This document shows positions 57,739 through 64,000 of a stretch of DNA of 64,000 nucleotides, piece after piece (within the stretch, counting starts at the first letter, position 1; every line of letters starts with the position of its first letter). This stretch comes from Salinibaculum sp. SYNS191 (GTDB lineage Archaea; Halobacteriota; Halobacteria; Halobacteriales; Haloarculaceae), in NCBI RefSeq assembly GCF_037338445.1, contig NZ_CP147838.1, forward strand, positions 1,798,001-1,862,000, read 5' to 3'. The notes beneath the pieces were generated by a model. It ran no database searches, was not told where the DNA came from, and worked only from the letters and a program-made list of their open reading frames with translations. The position numbers were made by a program, and so were the translations under genes.

Positions 57739-59547
57739 TCACGATTCTGTGATGTTGACCGTGACGCGACCTTGTATGAGGCTAGTGAGCCAGGTGGCGT
57801 CCGTGAGTTTGAGACGGTGAAGATCATTCGACGAACCCGCGCTGTATTGCGTAATGTTGAGGATATTGGTTCCCCCAGGGCTCAGGATACCATCTGCCCC
57901 ATCAGTATCCAGCGATTCCTCGAAGATGACAGAACCACTGTTGTCATAAAGAGTGACAGTGCTCTCTTCTTCGAACGTGAGTTTGTCGACCTTACAAGAG
58001 TCAACAAAATCACCGTCTTGATTGCAGTCTTCGAGGTTCACGTCAGCAGTGTAACTGTCGGTCGCATTCGATAACGAGAACGATAGTCGTAGCGTATCGA
58101 CGAACTTGCACTCGGTGAAGACAGTATTGTTGCTGTTACCAGGAGTTCCCGTTTTGCACCGCTCGACAGTTACCATCTCGCCGTCGCTGAGCGTAATCGC
58201 GTTGACGCTGTCGATGCTATTCCAGCGACCGTTGGCGACGGTGAACTGTTGTGTGTTATTCTCCGTGCTCCAGTCGGACTCACCACCCTGACCCGTCCCG
58301 GTCTGGATTTGGACACCACTGCTGTCTGAGTTCACCAAGGTGAACGTGACAGTAGCGTTCTCGGGCGCCGTGGGGTCGAGGCTGGAACCGACTTCGGGAC
58401 CGAAGGTCGCGTTCAGTCGGTCGGTGATGGTGGTCGTCCCGCTGAACGTCGGAGCGGTGTAGGTGACACGCACGCGGCCGTCGGCGTCGGTCTTCACCGT
58501 TTCCGGAGTGACTGACGAACGGCCATCCTGCGTCGAGATGTTGACGTTCTGACTGCTCACCGGATTGTTGAACGCGTCGCGGACCTCGAAGGTGACCTCC
58601 GTGGTGCTACCTTCGGGGACAGTCTGGCTCACACTGTCGACAGGAGTCAGGTAAACTGGCTCGGACGCCGACTCGTCGTAGCCGCTCTCGATGCCGACGC
58701 GGGCCAGGCGGAGTTCGTAGCTAACGTTCGGGTCGAGTTCGATGGTGACCGTTCCAGTGGCCGGTCCGGATGAGACGTTCGTCACGCGCCCGCCGTTGGA
58801 CGCGTTCTCGTCGGCCAGGATGTCCTTCCAGTCGGCGACTGACAGGCTGGTCCCAATGGTCAGCGACATGTTGCCGGTCGGCGTCAGCGTGACGCTGCGG
58901 CTGGGCGCGCTGATCGGCACGGCCTCGACGCTGATCGAGCGGACGCTGCCGCGGTTGAAGGTACCGTCGACGGTGACCAGCGTGATGCGGTCGCCGCGGA
59001 TGAAACTCCCCTGTTTGAGGACCGTGGCGACGCCGTTGGGGTTGGCGTTGTAGACGACGCCGTACTCGACGAGCGTCGTCGGGGCCGCCCGGTAGATGTT
59101 GTAGTCGGGCGTGTAGACGACCGGGCGGGTGGTGAAGTTGCGCTGGCTTCCGTCCCAGTAGTCGCCGATATCACCCGTTGCGTTCGCGTTGCTGATGTTG
59201 ACCCACAGCGGGTCGCCCAGCTGGAGCGTGCCGGCCGCTGGCGTCGGGTTGAAGAAGAACAACCGGGACGGGTAGTCCGTGCCAGCCTCGACAGTGGCCG
59301 AGACGGGCGCGCCAGTCAGGCCGGCGGTCTCGATGCCGTCGGCGAGGCGGACGACGTCGTCCTGGACGCGGAGGTTGTGGTCGAACTCGAGGCGCTCGTT
59401 CTGGGCGGGGACGCCGTAGGTCTGGATGATGGAGACCCCGGCGATGACGAGTCCGAAGAGGAGGATGAAGCCGATGACCTCGGAGACGGCGCGGCCGTCC
59501 CGGTGGACCGGTGAGCGTGCGACTGTGGGAGTGGATAGGTGTTTCAT
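57739..59547 (-). CDS. Large type IV pilin-like secreted protein with Ig-like domain (DUF7289-like)
   Basis: 602 residues. RAVSEVIGFILLFGLVIAGVSIIQTYG is an archaeal class III/pilin signal and N-terminal helix. The first ~250 residues fit the DUF7289-type pilin body (YPSRLFFFNPTPAAGTLQLGDPLWVNISNAN). Residues about 300-385 look like a Big/invasin Ig domain (STTEVTFEVRDAFNNPVSSQNVNISTQDGRSSVTPETVKTDADGRVRVTYTAPTFSGTTTI, here in parts). The last ~200 residues are encoded by visibly AT-richer DNA and hold four Cys (ERCKTG, TECKF, EDCNQD, DSCKV), rare for haloarchaeal pilins. Last gene of the secretion operon; its membrane partners are the next two genes. Confidence 0.82.
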   Translation of the reverse strand: MKHLSTPTVARSPVHRDGRAVSEVIGFILLFGLVIAGVSIIQTYGVPAQNERLEFDHNLRVQDDVVRLADGIETAGLTGAPVSATVEAGTDYPSRLFFFNPTPAAGTLQLGDPLWVNISNANATGDIGDYWDGSQRNFTTRPVVYTPDYNIYRAAPTTLVEYGVVYNANPNGVATVLKQGSFIRGDRITLVTVDGTFNRGSVRSISVEAVPISAPSRSVTLTPTGNMSLTIGTSLSVADWKDILADENASNGGRVTNVSSGPATGTVTIELDPNVSYELRLARVGIESGYDESASEPVYLTPVDSVSQTVPEGSTTEVTFEVRDAFNNPVSSQNVNISTQDGRSSVTPETVKTDADGRVRVTYTAPTFSGTTTITDRLNATFGPEVGSSLDPTAPENATVTFTLVNSDSSGVQIQTGTGQGGESDWSTENNTQQFTVANGRWNSIDSVNAITLSDGEMVTVERCKTGTPGNSNNTVFTECKFVDTLRLSFSLSNATDSYTADVNLEDCNQDGDFVDSCKVDKLTFEEESTVTLYDNSGSVIFEESLDTDGADGILSPGGTNILNITQYSAGSSNDLHRLKLTDATWLTSLIQGRVTVNITES

Positions 59548-59549
59548 GG

Positions 59550-61691
59550 TCAGACGATGACGAACGCGAGCACTGCCAGGACGACCAGCAGGATGCTGTA
59601 CTTCAGGCCGCTGAGCAGACTGTTGTCGGCGAGTTTCCCCGCGATGAGCCCGCTGCCGATGGCCTGGACGAGCGCCGAGTGGTAGAACAGCGCCGTGTAG
59701 GTCGCGACGTCGATGCCGGCGACCGAGATGGGCGTGTCCTGCCCGGCGGGTGCCTCGACCGCCGGCGTCGCGGCGATGGGTTCGAGGTAGTTGTTCACCA
59801 GCAGGATGATGACCATCAGGTACACCAGGAAGCCGATGATGACGACCGAGGTGTAGGAGCTGAGTTCGCGGTACCGCTTGCGGTCCATCTTGTGCCGGCT
59901 GCGGGTGTCCTCGGCGGCGATGCTCAGGATTTTCGAGAGGTCACTCGACGAGCGAAGCCCGCCGCCGATGAGGCGGACGGTCCGCGAGAGCCGCGGCGTG
60001 TTGAGCCGGTTGGCACACGACCGCAGGGCTCCGGCGGTGTCGCGGTTCCACTTGATGTCGTTGCGCACCAGGCGCAGTTCCTCGCCGATGGGGCCGCTGG
60101 TCCACCGCGAGACCAGGCCGAGCGCGTCCGTGAAGGAGATGCCCATCTTGTTCGCGCTGGAGAGGATGTTGAGCGTGTCGGGGAACCGGCGGGTGATGCT
60201 CTTCTGCCGGCGCGTCTTGCGCTCGTGGAGCGCAGCCAGCGGCACGGCGGCGACGAGTACCGGGAGACAGACCAGCCAGGTCGTGGTGCGGATTGGCTGG
60301 TCGCTCAGCGCCGCGAGCGACGGCGTCGCGGTGCCGGTCAGTGCGACGGCGGCCGCGAAGACGAGCGCCAGCGGGACCGTCCCGACCAGCGACAGCATGG
60401 GCCGGCGCTGGACGGCGACGACCGGCTGGTACAGCAGGTCCCGTAGCGCCCGCTTGCGCCGGTGTTGCCGGTACCGGCGGTGGCTGTCGGCGACGCGCAT
60501 CGCCGGCGTGACCACCGGGGGCGTGTACGGCTCCCGCCGAATGGCGGCGGCGGCCTTCGCACCGGCGATTCGGAGTGACTCGCCAGCGCGGCGGGCGGCG
60601 TCCCAGACGATTCGGCCGACGAGGAACCGCTCGCGGCCGTCGTGGTCGTCGGCGAGTTCGACCCGCTCCTGGACGTAGGGGGCCGAGAGGATGTCCAGTA
60701 ACACGAGGAAGCCGGCGATGCCCAGCGGGAGCACCGCGTAGACGATGAGCCCGAGCTGGAACAGGGTGTTCGCGCCCATGAGGTTCATCACCAGCAGGAT
60801 GACGATGATGAACAGCGGGGCGGCGACGAACCCGACGATGAAGACTTCGCTGAGCAGGGCCAGCGTCTCCAGGAACCGCTCCTGTTCGTCCTCGGCTTCG
60901 TCGAGGTAGTTCTGGGCCTCGTCCTCGAAGAAGATGGTGACGTCACCACCGGAGTCGAGGACGCTCAGCGTGTCGTCGAGGAACTGCTCCAAGTTGTCGC
61001 TGGGCGTGAGATTGCGGGCGTTCGACAGCGCCGTGTAGAGGTCGTTGCCGAACAGTTCGGTGTCCCTGACGACGGTGTCGAACTCGCGGGCCACCTCGCC
61101 GTAGGCGTCCTGGGAGCCGGCCAGTTCGCGGATGACCTCGTAGAGGTTCATCCCGCCGTGAGAGAGCGCGTACATGTAGACGATGGCGTGGGGGAGCGTG
61201 ACGTTGATGGCGCGACGGCGGCGGCCGACGACCATCCGGGGGTAGTACAGCCGGCCGTACCACGTACTGACGCCGATGCCGACCGCGGCAAGCAGCGAGA
61301 CGGCAGCCCCGACCACGAGCGTCCGGTTGGCGCTGACGGCGCTGCCGATGTCGCTGGGTGCGGCGACGGGACTCTGGAGGCCCGCGAGCACGCCGCTAGC
61401 CGACAGCAGGACGGTCAGGCCGACGCCCAGCAGGACGCCGAACAGGCTTCCCAGGAGCGCGAACTGGACGCTGCGGGTGAGGTACTCGTCGTAGTTGACC
61501 CCGACGCGCGCCTGGTTGAGGGTGCGCTGGAGGTCGGTGTACTTCGAGGGGCGGGACTTGAAGAACCCGCGAATCCAGCCGTAGTGGGCGCGGAGTTCGC
61601 GCTTGCGCTCGGCGTCGAGCTGGCTGGCGTCCGGGAGCCGCGCGGACGAGGAATCGGTGGTGAACCCGACCTCCTCATCGAGCGCTGCCAT
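59550..61691 (-). CDS. Type II/IV secretion system membrane protein, double TadC/GspF (PilC-like)
   Basis: 713 residues with two GspF/TadC domains. Domain 1 spans about 100-340 (VVGAAVSLLAAVGIGVSTWYGRLYYPRMVVGRRRRAIN, YMYALSHGGMNLYEVIRELAG, then FIVGFVAAPLFIIVILLVMN). Domain 2 is at about 440-710 (LNILSSANKMGISFTDALGLVSRWTSG, then YTSVVIIGFLVYLMVIILLVNNYL). This is the archaeal PilC/FlaJ-like platform that anchors pilus assembly. Overlaps the ATPase gene by 17 bp upstream and abuts the pilin gene downstream. Confidence 0.93.
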   Translation of the reverse strand: MAALDEEVGFTTDSSSARLPDASQLDAERKRELRAHYGWIRGFFKSRPSKYTDLQRTLNQARVGVNYDEYLTRSVQFALLGSLFGVLLGVGLTVLLSASGVLAGLQSPVAAPSDIGSAVSANRTLVVGAAVSLLAAVGIGVSTWYGRLYYPRMVVGRRRRAINVTLPHAIVYMYALSHGGMNLYEVIRELAGSQDAYGEVAREFDTVVRDTELFGNDLYTALSNARNLTPSDNLEQFLDDTLSVLDSGGDVTIFFEDEAQNYLDEAEDEQERFLETLALLSEVFIVGFVAAPLFIIVILLVMNLMGANTLFQLGLIVYAVLPLGIAGFLVLLDILSAPYVQERVELADDHDGRERFLVGRIVWDAARRAGESLRIAGAKAAAAIRREPYTPPVVTPAMRVADSHRRYRQHRRKRALRDLLYQPVVAVQRRPMLSLVGTVPLALVFAAAVALTGTATPSLAALSDQPIRTTTWLVCLPVLVAAVPLAALHERKTRRQKSITRRFPDTLNILSSANKMGISFTDALGLVSRWTSGPIGEELRLVRNDIKWNRDTAGALRSCANRLNTPRLSRTVRLIGGGLRSSSDLSKILSIAAEDTRSRHKMDRKRYRELSSYTSVVIIGFLVYLMVIILLVNNYLEPIAATPAVEAPAGQDTPISVAGIDVATYTALFYHSALVQAIGSGLIAGKLADNSLLSGLKYSILLVVLAVLAFVIV

Positions 61692-63633
61692 CGCCCTCCC
61701 CCACGAGGTCGCCGACGCCGAGGTCCGACGGGGTCAGCGTGTCGATGTCGTACTGCTGGCCCTCCAGCAGGTCGGCCTCGGTGAGCGTGCCGGCGCGGAT
61801 GGCCGCCAGCAGGTCCTCGCGTTTCCGGTAGAACTGCTGGATGGCGTTGGCGACGGCGGTGTACGACGTGATGTCGTTGTCGACGAGGTAGCGCAGGACC
61901 GCCCGGCGCTGGTCGAGTTGTTCCCGGAGGTCCTCGTCGCTCCAGCCCCACTCGTCGGCGATTTCCGCGAGGACGCCGGAGTCGGCGACGCGCTCGTAGC
62001 TGTCGCTTTTGGCGTCGCGGCGGAATATCTGCCGGGTCTGGAGGGTGTCGTCGTCGCCGGCGTCGCCGATTTCCGCGACGACCTGGTTGCGGCGGACGCG
62101 CTCGTCGTCGAGGTGGGCCTGGCGCTGGACCGAGATGATGTCGAGGTCGGCGAGCATCTGCATCGGGACGTTCAGCGGCTTGTTGTTCAGCCGGGTCAGC
62201 ACCGTCTCCGGGGAGTCGGCGTGGAACGTCGTGTAGGCGGTGTGGCCCGTCGACAGCGCCTGGAAGAACGTCAGCGCGACCCGCTCGTCGGTGCGTATCT
62301 CGCCGACGACGATGTACTCGGGGCGCTGGCGCAGGGCGGCCTGCAGCAGGTGGTACATGCCGATTTCGCCCTGGCCCTCGGCGCTGACCTTCCCGCGGGT
62401 GACGCTTTGAATCCAGTTGCGGTGGGGCAGGTCCACCTCACGGGTGTCCTCGATGGAGACGATTTTGCTGTTGGGCGGGATGAAGAAGGACACCGCGTTC
62501 ATGCTGGAGGTCTTGCCGGAGCCAGTGCCGCCGGCGAAGACCAGCGAGCGGTTGTTCTGGATGGCCAGCCAGAAGTAGGCCATCTGCTCGACGGAGAACG
62601 TGTTCGTCCGGATGAGGTCGACCGGCGTGAACGGGATGTCGGAGAACTTCCGGATGGTGAAGTTCGACCCGCGGGTGCTGACCTCGCCGCCCAGCGTCAG
62701 TTGCATCCGTGAGCCACCGGGGAGGGTGGCGTCGACCATCGGGTTAGAGATGGTGAGTTGCTTGCCGGCCTGCTGGGCCAGGCGGAAGGCGTAGGAGTCC
62801 AGGCGACCGCGGTCGAAGACGATGTTCGTCGGGAGGTCGCGGTGCTCGCGGTGGTAGACGAACACGGGGAGGTCGTGGCCGTCACAGGAGATGTCCTCGA
62901 TGGGTGAGTCCCGCATCAGCGGGTCGATAGGGCCGAAGCGGATGAAATCGCGCAGGAGGTAGTACAGGAGTTTGTGAATCGAGCCGTCGTCGACGGCACC
63001 GGCGTGGTTCTTGATGACCTCCTTGGCCTCGGACTCGAAGACGTCGCTCATCCGCTCGCGGTCGCTGACGTCGATGTCGCGGTACATCAGGCTGTTGCGG
63101 AGTTTGGTGACCAGGTCGCGGTGGACGTACCGCTCGAACCAGTCGAGGTGCGGTTCGGTGACGTGGTAGATGTGCTCGTTAGCGTCCTCGTCGTAGAGCA
63201 CCGAGACGTACGCGAAGGGGGCGTTCACCCAGTGATGCTCGACCTCCTCGTACTCCTGGAGGTAGCCGAAATCGAAGAACTGGTTCTCGATGAACTCCTC
63301 CGACGGGGCCGGGGCGAACTCGCTGTCGTGGTCGCCGCTGTCGAAGTAGCCCCGGACCGTCTCGGTGACCTCCCGCGGCGTCGGGTGCTCCCACGGGACG
63401 ATTGCGGTCTCCTCGGACCGGACCGGCAGGTTGTCGGCGATATCCGTCACGCCGTCGTCGTGTGGCTCGTAGACTGGCCCGATGTGGGTCGTCGAGAGCG
63501 AATCACGCTCCAGTCCCCGTGCTACGGCCGTCTCTCCCGCCGCCCGGCGTTCTCCGGCCGTCTCGAAGCGGTCGTCCTCGTCCGCCACAGCAGCTACCTT
63601 CACCCGAGAATTATCATCCCTCATACCACTCAT
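61675..63633 (-). CDS. Type II/IV secretion system ATPase (PilB/GspE/FlaI-like)
   Basis: 652 residues. Walker A FAGGTGSGKTSS (about 368-375 for GGTGSGKT), Asp box IEDTREVDLP, Walker B RPEYIVVGEIRTDE and His box HTAYTTFHADSPETV are those of archaeal secretion ATPases. The ~230-residue N-terminal domain includes FIENQFFDFGYLQEYEEVEHHWVNAPFAYVSVLYDE, as in PilB3-type proteins. Powers assembly of the pilus from the pilin at 57739-59547. Two starts, MSGMRDD (63633) and MRDD (63624), are both possible. Confidence 0.95.
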   Translation of the reverse strand: MSGMRDDNSRVKVAAVADEDDRFETAGERRAAGETAVARGLERDSLSTTHIGPVYEPHDDGVTDIADNLPVRSEETAIVPWEHPTPREVTETVRGYFDSGDHDSEFAPAPSEEFIENQFFDFGYLQEYEEVEHHWVNAPFAYVSVLYDEDANEHIYHVTEPHLDWFERYVHRDLVTKLRNSLMYRDIDVSDRERMSDVFESEAKEVIKNHAGAVDDGSIHKLLYYLLRDFIRFGPIDPLMRDSPIEDISCDGHDLPVFVYHREHRDLPTNIVFDRGRLDSYAFRLAQQAGKQLTISNPMVDATLPGGSRMQLTLGGEVSTRGSNFTIRKFSDIPFTPVDLIRTNTFSVEQMAYFWLAIQNNRSLVFAGGTGSGKTSSMNAVSFFIPPNSKIVSIEDTREVDLPHRNWIQSVTRGKVSAEGQGEIGMYHLLQAALRQRPEYIVVGEIRTDERVALTFFQALSTGHTAYTTFHADSPETVLTRLNNKPLNVPMQMLADLDIISVQRQAHLDDERVRRNQVVAEIGDAGDDDTLQTRQIFRRDAKSDSYERVADSGVLAEIADEWGWSDEDLREQLDQRRAVLRYLVDNDITSYTAVANAIQQFYRKREDLLAAIRAGTLTEADLLEGQQYDIDTLTPSDLGVGDLVGEGDGSAR

Positions 63634-63915
63634 ATGATTGATTTATAAGATAATAAATATTGCTAGAAGCATTCAAGACTCTATCCACTTCTATTCGAAC
63701 CGGAAAATAAGTATCCGGTGACGGTTATCTGAGAATTTTGCGGGAAAACGGGACAGCCCCCTGGAGACCCACGTAACAGTCAGGGGGCGACCGAACCATC
63801 ACCGAGTGGCCGAGCGCGCCGGATACGGACGATGAAACACCCCAATTGTTTGGGGTCGCGGCCCAGCACTTTTAAACGGCGCAGGAACGTGTATGCAATC
63901 ACCAAGTGCGTCTGC
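63634..63915. other. AT-rich divergent control region
   Basis: The 282 bp between the ATPase gene and the PAS gene. Positions 63640-63715 are AT-rich (GATTTATAAGATAATAAATATT), giving several TATA candidates for the secretion operon. CAGCACTTTTAAACGG near 63865-63880 is a likely TATA for the plus-strand gene. No RNA gene is seen. Confidence 0.5.
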
Positions 63916-64000
63916 ATGATACAGCAAAACTCGCTCGCCCATCGGACGCTGGACACGCTCCCCTTCAACATCGCCGTCATCGACGACGAGGGGACCATCC
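63916..64000 (+). CDS. N-terminus of a PAS-type sensor protein (truncated by window edge)
   Basis: Only 28 codons are visible: MIQQNSLAHRTLDTLPFNIAVIDDEGTI. LDTLPFNIAVIDDEGTI is the usual opening of a PAS domain (as in PAS histidine kinases and HTR-type sensors), where IAVID-x-x-G-x-I is the first strand-turn. A GTG nine codons upstream (63889) is in frame. What follows the PAS domain is outside the window. Confidence 0.6.
   Translation, partial: MIQQNSLAHRTLDTLPFNIAVIDDEGTI

Noticed and set aside
1..64000. tRNA, rRNA or other structured RNA genes
   Set aside because: I looked in the intergenic gaps for T-loop-like GGTTCGAATC signatures and paired acceptor stems and saw none. A covariance-model scan would be decisive.

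Overview
The window is chromosomal DNA from a haloarchaeon (class Halobacteria; a Haloarcula/Halomicrobium-like organism is the best guess from gene content, not proven). Signs are the high GC with C/G at third codon positions, strongly acidic proteins (Asp/Glu-rich tails), many Tat-type signal peptides with lipoboxes, TATA-like boxes about 25-29 bp upstream of start codons (typical of leaderless haloarchaeal transcripts), and archaeal markers: SecG/Sec61-beta, Rli/ABCE1, SepF, archaemetzincin, F420:NADP oxidoreductase, FAU-1 RNase and a PINc/KH ATPase. I found no rRNA, tRNA, CRISPR array, complete insertion sequence or replication origin.

Layout. 0-7 kb: a truncated membrane protein, an RsmB-type RNA methyltransferase with a separate PUA-like partner, a PAC2 protein, a BNR-type propeller, a membrane protein and an ABC-2 exporter. 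7-10.3 kb: a 1,110-residue surface protein made largely of repeated CARDB-like domains. 10.4-23.3 kb: membrane hydrolase-like proteins, an MFS transporter, a membrane HExxH protein, uvrA, a LURP-one-like protein, an SDR, FAU-1, secG, thioredoxin, a Tat protein, a PH-like protein and a secreted CAP-domain protein. 23.7-33.2 kb: npdG / HAD phosphatase / UPF0146 operon, archaemetzincin, small acidic proteins, SRPBCC, a PQQ-propeller lipoprotein, ABCE1 with an upstream small membrane protein, a winged-helix regulator and a Tat lipoprotein. 33.4-41.3 kb: PINc/KH ATPase, a UreG-like GTPase without its metal-binding motif, an M20 peptidase, a complete zinc-type ABC uptake operon (znuA-znuC-znuB order) and a GNAT acetyltransferase. 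41.3-57.7 kb: M32 carboxypeptidase, a soluble chemotaxis transducer, a BtuF-like protein, a VTT/DedA protein, YbjQ, DUF3179, a rhodanese-MBL fusion, zinc-ribbon proteins, a second ABC-2 exporter, a CPA2 antiporter with TrkA_C partner, SepF, a PUA protein and an RNB nuclease. 57.7-63.6 kb: a type IV pilus-like secretion operon (ATPase, double TadC/GspF membrane protein, one large pilin-like protein with an Ig-like domain). The right edge cuts a PAS-type sensor gene.

The most unusual content is not a gene cassette but small mobile-looking DNA. (1) Two 39-40 bp double-hairpin elements sit in frame inside two unrelated coding sequences (the RsmB methyltransferase and the HAD phosphatase). Both encode an RRTQS pentapeptide, and one is flanked by a perfect 6-bp direct repeat, so the net insertion is 15 codons. 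This resembles in-frame palindromic elements known in Rickettsia. (2) Four degenerate intergenic elements (near 3.1, 13.7, 23.7 and 33.4 kb) share long identical blocks and T-tracts on both strands, and each abuts the 3' end of a gene; they look like dispersed bidirectional terminators. (3) One of these is bracketed by a 49-bp direct repeat that duplicates the 3' end of the PINc/KH ATPase gene.

Most gene functions are called from motifs and remembered family architecture, without database searches. Many small haloarchaeal proteins remain of unknown function.
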